Made by a program: the position numbers and the translations under genes. A DNA stretch of 64,000 bases from JARRON01 sp037383845 (GTDB lineage: Bacteria > Pseudomonadota > Gammaproteobacteria > Steroidobacterales > XN24). Within the stretch, counting starts at the first letter, position 1. Each line of letters opens with the position of its first letter. The notes below the pieces were generated by a model, which was given only the letters and a program-made list of their open reading frames with translations, searched no databases and was not told where the DNA came from. Where the stretch lies: the NCBI GenBank assembly GCA_037383845.1, contig JARRON010000005.1, positions 62,001-126,000 of the forward strand, given 5' to 3'. This document shows positions 25,511 to 35,141 of the stretch, in pieces.

Positions 25511-27759
25511 ATCGGTTCCTCGCTGACGACGACCACCGGACCCGGCATCGGCTGACCCGGGCGGACCAGGAATTCCCGGCGGACATCCCGGTAGCCCGGG
25601 CGGCTGCCCACGGCGGTGTAGCGGCCGGGCTTCAGTTCCAGTTCCTGCCGGGCAAAGGTGCCCAGCCGGCCCACGCGGTAGATTACCACCTCCGTTTTGC
25701 CGTCCGATTCCAGCACCACCTGCACCGGCCGCGCGGCCAGGGCCAGCTGCCGGGCCAGTTCCTTCGCCTGCCGGTCCAGCCGCTGCCGCGGGACTGCGGT
25801 GCCCTCGGCCTCCCGGAGGGCGGCCCGGGCCGATTCCGCCACTTCCGGCCGGGTCAGGCTGAAGGGGTCCGTCAGGAAGTCCTGCATCCGGGCGTCAAGG
25901 TCCGCCCGGGTCTGGGCGCGGACCAGCCGGTCCTGGGCGGTGGCGACCGAGCCGTCCTCCTCCAGCACCCCACGCCAGGCGTCCACTGCGTCGGCCCAGC
26001 GCTCGTCCGCCTCGGCCTCCCCCGCCCGGGCGGACAGGCGGCGAACGGCCTCGGCCCGGCGGGCCGCTTCTACCTCCGCCAGACCTGCCCTGGCCTCGCT
26101 GGAGCCGGGGCGCATCCCCGCGGCGGACTGAAAGGCCCGCCGCGATGCGGCGTAGTCACCCCGCTCCAGGGCCGCGTAGCCGGCGGTCAGGGCCTCGACG
26201 AACCGGGCGTCGCCGAGGGACGCGTCCGTGCGCTTTACCGCTTCGGCAGCCGGTCCCCATTCCGGATCCAGCTCTGCCGCGCGGGCGTAGGCGGCCCTGG
26301 CCTCCGGCAACCGCCCCGCCTGCTCGGCCCGCGCGCCCTCGGCCATGGCCGCCAGCACCTGGTCCAGGGTTGCGGCGCGGGCCAGGCCCTGCCGGGCCGC
26401 CTCGCTGGCGGGCTCGATAGCTGCCGCCAGGCCAAAGGCCTCGGCTGCCGCTGCGCTGTCACCCGCCGCCAGGGCGTCGCGCCCGGCCGCCAGGCGCTCC
26501 TCCAGCGCCCGGGGAATATCTTCCACTGCCTCCCGGGCCGCCTCCCGGGCCCGTTCCCACGCCCGGCCGGCAGCCTCGTACTCGCGGCGGCCATAGGCCT
26601 CCTCCCCCTCCGCCAGGGCCTGCCGGACCACCTGCATCCGGGCCGGGGCCCAGCGTTCCGCCGACCGGGCCTCCAGGTCGGCCACCAGCGCATCCAGGGC
26701 CTGGCGGACGTCGTCGGCGGCCCGCCTCTGCTCCACCAGCTGGCGTATGGCCTCTCTCGGATCGGCGGCGGGTTCCCTGGCCGCCGGCGCAGGAGGGGGG
26801 ACGGCTGTCCGGTTCTGCTCCACCCAGCCGGGGAGAAAGAACACCACCGCCACCAGGATCCCCAGCAGCCCTGCCAGGGCTATCCAGAGCCAGGCCCGGC
26901 GAGGCGTTTCACGGGCGGTCGGCAGCGGCGACAGGCTGTCGGGCCTGCGAAGCCCGCGCACGCGCACAGCCTCCACCGGACCAGGCTCGGCACCGGACTG
27001 CCCCGCGGAAGACGGGGCGGGCGATGCCTCCCGGGCACCGGCGGCGAGCTCCCGAAGCGTCTTCGCGACTTCCGACAGGTCCGAGGGCCTGGCCGCCGCG
27101 TCCGGGGCGGTGAGCCGGCCTGCCAGTTCCGCCAGGGGACCCCGGGCCTGCGCCGGCAGGGCGCGGAGAATCAGTCGGCCCAGGCCCCAGGCATCGTCGG
27201 TCACCGCCGGCGGCTCCCCGGCGCGCTGCTCGGGACTGGCGTATTCCGCCGAGCCACCGCCGGCCATCCGCAGGCCGTCGCCTTCCAGGGCGGCGGAGAT
27301 CCCGAAATCCACGACCCGAGGCCGGCCGTCTTCGTCCAGGAGAACGTTGGACGGTTTCAGGTCCCGGTGCACGACGCCGGCGGCGTGCGCGGCCGCCAGG
27401 GCGTCGGCCACCTGGGCGAACAGGGCGGCCAGAGCCTGTTCTGCGGTGTCCTCCAGCCGCGAGAGATCGCCGCCGGGCACGTACTCCAGGACCATAAACG
27501 GTCGCCCCGCCGCTTCGCCGGCATCCAGCAGGGGGACGACGTTCGGATGACGCAGGCGGGCGACCTGCCGGGCCTCGTGTTCGAACAGCCGGACCATGTC
27601 CGGCTCGGCGGCGAGGTCCGCCGCCAGGAGCTTGACGGCGACGTCGCGCTGGACCTCCAGGTCCGTGGCCAGCCAGACCTCGCCCATGCCGCCTTTCGCC
27701 AGGCGACGGCGCAGTCGGTACCGCTGGCGGAGCGTGGTGCCCTCGGCCGGCTCCCTCAT
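25507..27759 (-). CDS. PASTA-less Hanks-type Ser/Thr protein kinase with TPR-like and PEGA region
   Basis: 750 aa. The kinase domain (about 13-265) has all key residues: glycine loop AKGGMGEVW, Lys43 (VAVKLL), Glu62, HRDLKPSN (Asp133, Asn138) and DFG at 151-153. A membrane helix (LWIALAGLLGILVAVVFFL) lies near 295. Outside the membrane is an Ala/Arg/Glu-rich helical repeat region resembling TPR, and the C-terminus (LKPGRYTAVGSRPGYRDVRREF) is a PEGA-like unit. It is probably active and may phosphorylate targets read by the FHA domains of the two other operon proteins. It is the third gene of the operon. Confidence 0.92.
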   Translation of the reverse strand: MREPAEGTTLRQRYRLRRRLAKGGMGEVWLATDLEVQRDVAVKLLAADLAAEPDMVRLFEHEARQVARLRHPNVVPLLDAGEAAGRPFMVLEYVPGGDLSRLEDTAEQALAALFAQVADALAAAHAAGVVHRDLKPSNVLLDEDGRPRVVDFGISAALEGDGLRMAGGGSAEYASPEQRAGEPPAVTDDAWGLGRLILRALPAQARGPLAELAGRLTAPDAAARPSDLSEVAKTLRELAAGAREASPAPSSAGQSGAEPGPVEAVRVRGLRRPDSLSPLPTARETPRRAWLWIALAGLLGILVAVVFFLPGWVEQNRTAVPPPAPAAREPAADPREAIRQLVEQRRAADDVRQALDALVADLEARSAERWAPARMQVVRQALAEGEEAYGRREYEAAGRAWERAREAAREAVEDIPRALEERLAAGRDALAAGDSAAAAEAFGLAAAIEPASEAARQGLARAATLDQVLAAMAEGARAEQAGRLPEARAAYARAAELDPEWGPAAEAVKRTDASLGDARFVEALTAGYAALERGDYAASRRAFQSAAGMRPGSSEARAGLAEVEAARRAEAVRRLSARAGEAEADERWADAVDAWRGVLEEDGSVATAQDRLVRAQTRADLDARMQDFLTDPFSLTRPEVAESARAALREAEGTAVPRQRLDRQAKELARQLALAARPVQVVLESDGKTEVVIYRVGRLGTFARQELELKPGRYTAVGSRPGYRDVRREFLVRPGQPMPGPVVVVSEEPI

Positions 27760-27771
27760 TGCAGTCCTGGC

Positions 27772-28998
27772 TCAGGTCCCGTCCGGTGCCGCCGCGCCCT
27801 CGGGGACGATGTCGGGAGCCCGGGTCTCGAATCCCGTCTCCGTGGCGTATATCTCCTTCAGGAGCTTGCGCCACTCGTGGTACTGGGTCTCCGCCGAGCC
27901 TTGCAGCCGGCGCGTTTCTCCCTGCACCTCCACCACCACCGGCTGGATGTCGGCGCTGAAGGACTCGCCCAGCTCCGCAAGCGCGTCGGCATGGATGCGC
28001 GCCTCCTTGCCGGTCTGAAAGCCGGCCCTGAGCATTTCGATACCGCCGGCGATCAGCACCGCCCGGGCGCTCTCGTCGATGCTGGAGCCGACGTTCTCCT
28101 GCACGGCGAACGCGCCGGCGATAGCGGCCACGCCGAGGATTTTCTGGAACATGGCCGTGCGCTCCACCTCCCGGCGGGCGATGATTTCCTCGTAGGTGAA
28201 CTTCCGCCAGTTCTCGTAGGGCTCGCTCATCTGCATCTCGAACGTGCCGTAGTGCTCGTTGAGAGTGTCGATGAACATGTACTCACGTTCCCGGATACGG
28301 CGAACCCGCTCCAGCATGGGATCGTCCCGGGCGGGCAGGCGGACCACCTTCAGCTTCCCGTCCCGCGACTCCTCGAGGTAGCCTTCGAAGGACTCCGGGG
28401 AGAGGGAGCGGGCGTATTTCAGCTCGGACACCCGCCTGATCTCCGTGAACGCCTCCGGCGGCAGCGTTTCCCGGAAGGCCAGCATGTCGTTGGCGATGAC
28501 GTTGTAGACGCTCTGGAAAGGGTCCCTGCCCAGGACAGCGCTGTCCGCGTAGACGGAGCTGTCCGCCCGGGCCCGGTATTCCTTTTCGAACCACAGCCGG
28601 TTGGTGGAATCCCGCACCGCGACCTGGAGGGCCAGCACCTCGCCGTCGGACTGTTCGATCCTGCCGGAGACGTGCACGTCCATGGCCTCGGACCGTTCCG
28701 GCACGACCCGGACCATCCCCCAGTGGCCGGTGCCCTGGAGCGTGTCCTTCAGCTGGCTCGGCACGTACCGGGCTTCCGCCTCCCGCACGTTGCGGAAGAT
28801 ACCTTCCTCCGGATCGTCGCCGCGCTCCGGCAGCCCCGGATCGAATACGGCGATGCCCACGTCCAGAAGCTGCGCCTCCGGAACGTCGGTCTGAGCCTGC
28901 ACCGCCGGCGTGTATTCCTCCGGCCGGATCTCGCTGACCATGCAGCCGGCCAGGCTGGCCGCGGCAAGCAGAATCACAATGCGCTGGACCATCGTCAT
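27772..28998 (-). CDS. Lipoprotein of the VWA/kinase operon
   Basis: 408 aa from ATG 28998; an upstream extension lacks a signal sequence. The N-terminus MTMVQRIVILLAAASLAGC is a lipoprotein signal with lipobox LAGC. The mature part is mixed helical and sheet, with a predicted membrane-like stretch (ILGVAAIAGAFAVQ) near the middle-to-C-terminal part. I do not recognise a domain. Operon position (second gene, 12 nt before the kinase) suggests a role in the envelope complex. Confidence 0.75.
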   Translation of the reverse strand: MTMVQRIVILLAAASLAGCMVSEIRPEEYTPAVQAQTDVPEAQLLDVGIAVFDPGLPERGDDPEEGIFRNVREAEARYVPSQLKDTLQGTGHWGMVRVVPERSEAMDVHVSGRIEQSDGEVLALQVAVRDSTNRLWFEKEYRARADSSVYADSAVLGRDPFQSVYNVIANDMLAFRETLPPEAFTEIRRVSELKYARSLSPESFEGYLEESRDGKLKVVRLPARDDPMLERVRRIREREYMFIDTLNEHYGTFEMQMSEPYENWRKFTYEEIIARREVERTAMFQKILGVAAIAGAFAVQENVGSSIDESARAVLIAGGIEMLRAGFQTGKEARIHADALAELGESFSADIQPVVVEVQGETRRLQGSAETQYHEWRKLLKEIYATETGFETRAPDIVPEGAAAPDGT

Positions 28999-29015
28999 GG
29001 GATAACCCGGGCGGC

Positions 29016-30299
29016 TCAGCCGCCAATGCCCTCCTTGTACTGACGATACTCTTCCCACAGCTTTTCACGCAGCTCCGGGTCCTGCTCCGCCATCGCCGCC
29101 TCCCGCAGCTGGCGGGCGACGATGTCGTCGTCCCGGCCGTCACCCACGTCGTCGGGGACGTTCGCGCCGGCGGCTCCTTCCTGCGCACCCTCGGTTCCCG
29201 CCGTGCCCCGGGGACCTCCGACGGGACCCCCGGAGGCGGAATTGCCGCCACCGGTGCTGCCGGCGCCGGGCATGCCCGAGGGCGCGCCGCTGCCGTAGCC
29301 TTCCTCGCCCCCACCACCGGCGCCGCCGGCCATACCGCCGCTGCTGCCGCCGGGGCCCGAAGGCCCCTGGCCGGCCCGGACCTCGCCGCTTTTCTCGGCC
29401 GCCCTCTGCTGTTCCTCCAGGATCACGCCGTCGAACACGCCCAGCGATTCCTGCAGGGCCCGGTCCAGCTCCGAGAGCTGCCCGGAGCCGGCGCCGCCGG
29501 TCCCGGCCTGCCCGCCGGCCTGGCCCGTGGCACCCTGCCCGCCTGCATCCGGTCCCGAGCCGGCGCTGGCGGAACCCGAGTTGCCGGCAGACCCGGCCGC
29601 ACCCGCGGTGCCGGTGCCTCCCGAGGCCCGACCAGCGCCACCCGGCGCGGCGCCGCCGCCAGACGTTCCGGCCGGCTGGCCCGAGGCGTCCCCGCCCGTC
29701 CCGCTGCTGCCGTCAGCCCGGGGACCCTCTCCCGCGGCACCCTGGCCGCCGGCACCCGCCTGGCCTTCAACCGGAACGCCAGCATCTCCGGCGTCTGCAC
29801 CCTGGCCACCGGCGCCGGAAGCTCCGCCCGGCTGGCCGGCGTCGCCGCCGGCGCTCCCGTCGGCGCCCGGCATACCGCCTGCCGAGTCCGTCGCGCCGCC
29901 TGGGTCGGCACCGGGGACGTCCGCTGCCTGCCCGCCGGGGGGGCTGCCCTGCTGGCCCTCGGCGCCGCTTTCGCCGGAGTTCGCCGCTGGCGCCGTCGCT
30001 CCCGGCGGCTGCCCCGTGCCCTGGCTGGAGGCACTGCTTCCGGAGGGCGAGCTGGAGCTGCTGCTCGGGCTGCTACTCGAACTGCCGGAAGTGCTCGGGC
30101 TCGAGGAGGGACTCCCGCTGGGCATCGACGGCGGCATGGTGGATGGCGGCGAGGCACTTGGGCTCGACGGCGGCGGTGGCGGACGAGTGGCAGACTGGCC
30201 CATGCAGCCAGCCAGGCTGACCGCAGCCACCAGCGCGAGCGCGGCCATCGCCCGGCGGACGACAGCTGGCGAAACGGGCTGGGTGGAGACGGTCAGCAT
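29016..30299 (-). CDS. Gly/Ser/Pro-rich low-complexity lipoprotein, first gene of the VWA/kinase operon
   Basis: 427 aa. The start is set by a GGGAGA ribosome-binding site 5 nt before the ATG at 30299; an ATG at 30317 would put that site inside the coding sequence. It has a lipoprotein signal (LALVAAVSLAGC), a Pro/Ser tract (about 45-90), a long Gly/Ala/Ser/Gln-rich disordered region, a short helix (LSELDRALQESLGVFDGVI) near the middle and an acidic helical C-terminus (REAAMAEQDPELREKLWEEY). The repetitive design suggests a flexible surface or periplasm-spanning spacer. No family is recognised. The frame contains no stop across the low-complexity DNA, supporting a real gene. Confidence 0.7.
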   Translation of the reverse strand: MLTVSTQPVSPAVVRRAMAALALVAAVSLAGCMGQSATRPPPPPSSPSASPPSTMPPSMPSGSPSSSPSTSGSSSSSPSSSSSSPSGSSASSQGTGQPPGATAPAANSGESGAEGQQGSPPGGQAADVPGADPGGATDSAGGMPGADGSAGGDAGQPGGASGAGGQGADAGDAGVPVEGQAGAGGQGAAGEGPRADGSSGTGGDASGQPAGTSGGGAAPGGAGRASGGTGTAGAAGSAGNSGSASAGSGPDAGGQGATGQAGGQAGTGGAGSGQLSELDRALQESLGVFDGVILEEQQRAAEKSGEVRAGQGPSGPGGSSGGMAGGAGGGGEEGYGSGAPSGMPGAGSTGGGNSASGGPVGGPRGTAGTEGAQEGAAGANVPDDVGDGRDDDIVARQLREAAMAEQDPELREKLWEEYRQYKEGIGG

Positions 30300-30410
30300 A
30301 TTCTCTCCCGTCGTCATGGGCCTGCCGTGCGCACGCGGAAATCCGGCGCGGGGTTGTACTTAGAGCCCTGCCCCGGGGACCGGGTTCCCCCGGATCCGGC
30401 GCCTGATCTC

Positions 30411-30438
30411 ACTATAAGCCATGCTCCGGCAGGCCCAA
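30411..30438 (-). promoter_or_regulatory. Probable promoter of the nine-gene operon
   Basis: On the minus strand TTGGGC (30438-30433) and TATAGT (30416-30411; 5 of 6 with the -10 consensus) are separated by 16 nt, about 110 nt upstream of the lipoprotein start. It is the only convincing -10 in the 208-nt gap between the cusA-like gene and this operon. Confidence 0.4.
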
Positions 30439-30507
30439 AGCCACTCCGCCGGGCCGCCTGGCGGCAGTTCCCCGTCTCTCCGGCAGGCCTGGATGTTCCC
30501 TCCAGGC

Positions 30508-33500
30508 TCACCCGGCCGTGGGCCCGGCTTCCGGGGCGGGCTGTCGTCTGAGAAGGAAGCGGTTCCACAGCAGGAATACGGCGGGGACCACCAGCGCCGT
30601 CAGCAGCGTGATGCTCAGCACCCCGCCCACCATGGGAGCGGCGATCCGCCGGGTGACCTCGGAGCCGGTTCCGGTGCCGAGCATGACCGGCAGCAGGCCC
30701 GCCAGGGTGGACAGGATGGTCATCACGATGGGCCTGACCCGGCGCAGGGCGCCTTCCCGGACCGCCTCGAGCAGGTCCGCCTCCCCCGTCCTGCCCTCGG
30801 CCTGGAAACGATTCCAGGCCTGGGTCAGGTACAGCAGGAGAACCACGCCCATCTCCGCCGCCATGCCGGCCAGGGCGATGAAGCCCACGGCCACGGCCAC
30901 CGACATCTGGTAATCGAGCAGATACAGCAGCCAGTAGCCCCCGACCAGCGCCAGGGGCAGGGTGCCCAGCACGATGAGCACGTCCGCCATACGCCGCAGG
31001 TGCAGGTACAGCAGCAGCACGATGATGGCCAGGGTGGCCGGCACCACCGTGAACAGTCGCGCCTTGGCGCGCATCAGGTACTCGTACTGCCCCGACCAGG
31101 CCAGGGAATAGCCCGGCGGCAGCTCGATGCGCTCCGCGACGACCTGCCGGGCCTCCTCCACGTAGCTGCCCAGGTCGCGACCCGCGATATCCACGTAAAC
31201 CCAGCCGTTCAGCCGGGCGGCCTCGCTCTTGATCATCCCGGGGCCGTCCTCGACCCGCACGTCCGCCACGTCCGAAAGCGTGATGAAGCCGCCGGATTCC
31301 GTCATCAGTGGGAGGTCCCGGATCTGCTCCACCGAATCCCGCCAGTCCCGGAAATAGCGCAGGTTGATGGGATACCGCTCACGCCCTTCCACGGACTCCG
31401 AGACGTTGGCGCCTCCCATGGCAAAGGCCACGTAGGCGTGCACGTCCTCCATGTTCATGCCGTGGCGGGCAGCTCGCCGGCGGTCCACGTCCACCGTGAG
31501 ATAACGGCCTCCCATTACCCTTTCTGCGTACACCGAGCTCGTGCCGGGAACCTCCCGGATCACGCGCTCGAGTTCCTCGCCGATGTCCTGGATGACGGAA
31601 AGCTCCGGCCCGGCGATCTTGACGCCCACGGGGGTGCGGATACCCGTCGCCAGCATGTCGATGCGGGTCTTGATGGGCATCACCCAGGAATTTGTCAGCC
31701 CGGGGAAGTTGACGATCCGGTTCAGCTCGGCCTTGAGATCTTCCAGGGTCAGCCCCTCGCGCCACTGGTCCCGGGGTTTCAGCTGGATCACGGTCTCGAT
31801 CATCGTCAAGGGAGCGGGATCGGTGGCGGTGTCCGCCCGCCCCATTTTTCCGAACACCGTCTCGACCTCGGGGACGGTACTGATCAGCCTGTCGGTCTGC
31901 TGGAGGATCTGCCGGGCCTTGCCGGGGGACACGGCGGGCAGGGTCACCGGCATGTACATGAGATCGCCCTCGTCCAGGTCCGGCATGAACTCGCTGCCGA
32001 TCTTCGACACGGGCCAGGCGGTGGCCACCAGCAGCGCGAGCGCCACCGCGACGACCAGCCAGGGGAAACGCAGAGACGTGTCGATGGCCGGTCGATACAC
32101 GGTCAGGAGGCCGCGATTGACCGGGTTGTCCCGCTCGGGCCGGATGCGTCCCCGGATGAAATATCCCATCAGGACGGGCACCAGGGTGATGGCCAGCACG
32201 GAGGCCGCCGCCATGGAGAAGGTCTTGGTGTAGGCCAGCGGCTCGAACAGTCGCCCTTCCTGGGCTTCGAGGGAGAACACCGGCAGAAAGCTCACGGTGA
32301 TGACCAGCAGCGAGAAGAACAGCGCCGGGCCCACCTCCCGGCAGGCTTCGTAGACGGTCTCCCAGTGCTCCCGGCGTCTCAGACGCCGCCCTTCAAGGTG
32401 GCGGTGGAGGTTCTCGATCATCACGATGGCCGCGTCCACCATCACTCCGATGGCGATCGCGATGCCGCCCAGGGACATGATGTTGGCGTTGATCCCCATG
32501 TGGTACATGGCGATGAACGCTGCCAGCACGCCCAGCGGCAGGGTGACCGCGGTCACCAGGGTGGAACGCAGGTGAAGCAGGAACACCGCGCAGACCACGG
32601 TGACCAGGACCAGCTCTTCCACCAGCGTGGTCTGCAGGGTCGAGACGGCTCGCTCGATCAGCGCGGAGCGATCATAGGTCACGACGACTTCCACACCCTC
32701 CGGCAGGCTGTCTTCCAGCTCCGCCAGGCGTGCCTTGACGCCGTCGATGACCTCCACGGCGTTCTCCCCCCAGCGCATGACCACGATGCCCCCGGCGACC
32801 TCGCCCTCCCCGTTCAGGTCGGCGATGCCGCGGCGCATGGCCGGTCCCAGGCGGACGTCTCCTATGTCCGCGACGGTCACCGGGACACCGTTTTCCGTGA
32901 GCTTGAGGGGGATGGCTTCGAGGTCGGCCTCCTCGTCTACATAGCCGGTCGCCCGGATCATGTACTCCGCCTCGCCCATCTCGATGGCGGAGCCGCCCAC
33001 TTCCTGGTTCCCGCCCTGGATCGCGCGCCGCACGTCCATGATGGTCAGCCCGTAGGACCTGAGCCGACGCGGATCCACGACGACCTGGTACTGGCGGACG
33101 AAACCGCCCACGCTGGCCACCTCCGACACGCCCGGCAGGGCCTGGAGCTCGTACTTCAGGAACCAGTCCTGAAGGCTGCGCAGCTCGGCGACATCGTGGC
33201 GCCCCGTCCGGTCCACGAGCACGTAGTTGAACACCCAGCCGACTCCGGTGGCGTCGGGGCCCAGGGCGGGCCGGGCACCGGCAGGCAGTTCCGGCGCCAC
33301 CTGCGACAGGTACTCGAGCACCCGGCTGCGCGCCCAGTACAGGTCGGTGTCCTCGTCGAACAGGACATACACGTACGAATCGCCGAAGAATGAATAGCCG
33401 CGCACGACGTCGGCCCCCGGCACCGAGAGCATCGCCGTGGTCAGCGGATAGGTCACCTGGTCTTCGACCACCTGCGGTGCCTGTCCCGGGTATGTCGTGC

Positions 33501-33648
33501 GAACGATGACCTGCACGTCCGAAAGATCGGGAATGGCGTCCACGGGCGTTTCCCTGAGCGCCCAGGCGCCCCACACGCCCAGCACGACGGCCATCAGGAT
33601 GATCGCGAGCCGGTTGTCCACCGACCAGCGAATGACTCTCTCGATCAT
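30508..33648 (-). CDS. cusA: Cu/Ag efflux RND pump, CusA-type
   Basis: 1046 aa heavy-metal RND transporter. About 12 membrane helices in two halves and two large periplasmic loops are evident. The segments DLDEGDLMYMPVTLP and MPIKTRIDMLATGIRTPVG match CusA closely, including the methionines used for Cu(I)/Ag(I) relay. It pumps metal from the periplasm or inner membrane through CusB and TolC. The gene overlaps the CusB gene by 4 nt and is the last of its operon. Confidence 0.92.
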   Translation of the reverse strand: MIERVIRWSVDNRLAIILMAVVLGVWGAWALRETPVDAIPDLSDVQVIVRTTYPGQAPQVVEDQVTYPLTTAMLSVPGADVVRGYSFFGDSYVYVLFDEDTDLYWARSRVLEYLSQVAPELPAGARPALGPDATGVGWVFNYVLVDRTGRHDVAELRSLQDWFLKYELQALPGVSEVASVGGFVRQYQVVVDPRRLRSYGLTIMDVRRAIQGGNQEVGGSAIEMGEAEYMIRATGYVDEEADLEAIPLKLTENGVPVTVADIGDVRLGPAMRRGIADLNGEGEVAGGIVVMRWGENAVEVIDGVKARLAELEDSLPEGVEVVVTYDRSALIERAVSTLQTTLVEELVLVTVVCAVFLLHLRSTLVTAVTLPLGVLAAFIAMYHMGINANIMSLGGIAIAIGVMVDAAIVMIENLHRHLEGRRLRRREHWETVYEACREVGPALFFSLLVITVSFLPVFSLEAQEGRLFEPLAYTKTFSMAAASVLAITLVPVLMGYFIRGRIRPERDNPVNRGLLTVYRPAIDTSLRFPWLVVAVALALLVATAWPVSKIGSEFMPDLDEGDLMYMPVTLPAVSPGKARQILQQTDRLISTVPEVETVFGKMGRADTATDPAPLTMIETVIQLKPRDQWREGLTLEDLKAELNRIVNFPGLTNSWVMPIKTRIDMLATGIRTPVGVKIAGPELSVIQDIGEELERVIREVPGTSSVYAERVMGGRYLTVDVDRRRAARHGMNMEDVHAYVAFAMGGANVSESVEGRERYPINLRYFRDWRDSVEQIRDLPLMTESGGFITLSDVADVRVEDGPGMIKSEAARLNGWVYVDIAGRDLGSYVEEARQVVAERIELPPGYSLAWSGQYEYLMRAKARLFTVVPATLAIIVLLLYLHLRRMADVLIVLGTLPLALVGGYWLLYLLDYQMSVAVAVGFIALAGMAAEMGVVLLLYLTQAWNRFQAEGRTGEADLLEAVREGALRRVRPIVMTILSTLAGLLPVMLGTGTGSEVTRRIAAPMVGGVLSITLLTALVVPAVFLLWNRFLLRRQPAPEAGPTAG

Positions 33649-35141
33649 GGCCGGTCACCGCCGTGGTTCTCGGGGGCAGGGCCGGCAGAATCCATCCCCG
33701 GCATGTCGTGCCCCGAATGGCCTGTCCCGGACATGTCGTGGCGGGCGTGGTCCGTCCGCGGCACCGCGTCGGATGCATTCCCCATGTCGTGGCCGGCGTG
33801 CGGGTCCGCCGGATCAGGCGGGGCAAGCCGCTCCAGCTCGCCCCGCAGGCTCGCCTCCGAGTCCAACAGGAACTGGCCCGAGGTCACCACCTGCTCGCCC
33901 GGCTCCAGACCGGCCAGCACGACGATCCGGCCGTTGCTTTCGTAACCGGTCTGCACAAGCCGCGGCACGAAACGACCCCCGGCCGTCTCCACGACGACTC
34001 TCTCCCCGGTGCCGCTGCGAATGACAGCCTCGCGGGGAATGTGGACGACCGGAGAGGGAGAGGGCTCGGTGATGGTCACGGCGGCCCAGGCGTTGGGCAG
34101 CAGGACGCCGTCGCTGTTGCCGAATTCCAGGCGCACCCTCTGGGCCCGGGACACCGGGTCCACCTCCGGGTACACCCAGGTCAGTTCGCCGCGCCACACC
34201 CGCCCGGGCACCGACTCCACGGTCACCGCCGCCGGAAGACCGACGCGCAGCCAGCCCGCGCGGGACGCGGGTATTTCCGCCTCGACCCAGACTTCGGAAA
34301 GGTCGGCGATGACGAGGACGTCGGTCATGGGCCGGACAAACATGCCTTCCCGAGCCGCGAGCTCTACAACGACCCCGTCGGCTTCAGCGTAGAAGGGGAT
34401 CCTGCCGGCCGCCTCCCGGGTGCGGCGCAGCCGGGCGACGGACGCTTTGGAAATCCCCAGTGCCCTGAGCTTTCGCTCCGCCGCCGAAACGAGGCGGGCA
34501 TTGTCCATCTTCAGCGCCTGGAGAAATTCCTCTTCCGCGGTGGCCATCGCCGGCGAGTACAGCTCGAAGAGCACGTCCCCCTTCTCCACGGCGTCACCGA
34601 CGGCGCCCACGTTCCAGCGCTCGACCCAGCCTTCCGCGCGGGCGTGCACGTGGCGCAGCCTGTCCTCGTTCCACCCGACAAAGCCAACGCCCCGCGCGTA
34701 GCGCGCGAGCTCACCGTATTCTGCCGGCGCCGTCCTCACGCCCAGGTTGTGCCGGACCTCGGGGCTTACGGTGATACCACCACCGTCCTCGTCCCCAAAT
34801 ACCGGCACGTAGTCCATGCCCATCTCGTCCTTCATGGGCACGTCAGACCTGATCTCCGGGTTGTGGGGATGCCGGTAGTAAAGAACCTCGCCGGAGCGGT
34901 CGGTCGAGGCGGAATCCGGCTTCTCCCGGACCAGGTCCATGCCGCAGATGGGACAGCGGCCCGGCTCGTCCGAGGTGACGTCCGGATGCATGGGACAGAC
35001 GTATTCCGGGTCCAGATGAGCTGCGGCGTGCTCCTGCACTTCTGCTGTACCTGAACCGGACTGCGGCTCGCATCCGGCAGCCGCGAGCAGCAGGCCAGCG
35101 CCCAGAACGGCGAGTGCAAAGACGTGAAGCTGTGGGTTCAT
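33645..35141 (-). CDS. cusB: Cu/Ag efflux periplasmic adaptor, CusB-type
   Basis: 498 aa membrane-fusion protein. The lipoprotein-like N-terminus ends in LAAAGC. A heavy-metal-binding domain (YVCPMHPDVTSDEPGRCPIC, about 50-70) follows, then the usual barrel-sandwich, beta-barrel and MP domains. The C-terminal ~45 residues are His/Met rich (repeats of GHDM), which probably bind Cu(I)/Ag(I). It links CusA to the TolC-type channel. It overlaps both neighbouring genes by 4 nt, which indicates one transcript. Confidence 0.92.
   Translation of the reverse strand: MNPQLHVFALAVLGAGLLLAAAGCEPQSGSGTAEVQEHAAAHLDPEYVCPMHPDVTSDEPGRCPICGMDLVREKPDSASTDRSGEVLYYRHPHNPEIRSDVPMKDEMGMDYVPVFGDEDGGGITVSPEVRHNLGVRTAPAEYGELARYARGVGFVGWNEDRLRHVHARAEGWVERWNVGAVGDAVEKGDVLFELYSPAMATAEEEFLQALKMDNARLVSAAERKLRALGISKASVARLRRTREAAGRIPFYAEADGVVVELAAREGMFVRPMTDVLVIADLSEVWVEAEIPASRAGWLRVGLPAAVTVESVPGRVWRGELTWVYPEVDPVSRAQRVRLEFGNSDGVLLPNAWAAVTITEPSPSPVVHIPREAVIRSGTGERVVVETAGGRFVPRLVQTGYESNGRIVVLAGLEPGEQVVTSGQFLLDSEASLRGELERLAPPDPADPHAGHDMGNASDAVPRTDHARHDMSGTGHSGHDMPGMDSAGPAPENHGGDRP

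Noticed and set aside
27820..27840. A tRNA T-arm-like string (GTCTCGAATCCCG).
   Set aside because: It is inside the lipoprotein coding sequence and no acceptor stem or anticodon arm fits around it.
29423..30363. Other open frames in the repeat-rich region on both strands.
   Set aside because: Low-complexity DNA opens all frames; only the minus frame with lipobox and ribosome-binding site forms a plausible protein.
30421..33393. A 990-codon plus-strand open frame.
   Set aside because: It is antisense to cusA, is rich in His, Gln and Asp as expected for the complement of a membrane-protein gene, and shows no domain.
33663..33760. Tandem-like repeats at the cusB end suggesting a CRISPR or microsatellite.
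   Set aside because: They encode GHDM repeats of the CusB tail, with no equal spacers.
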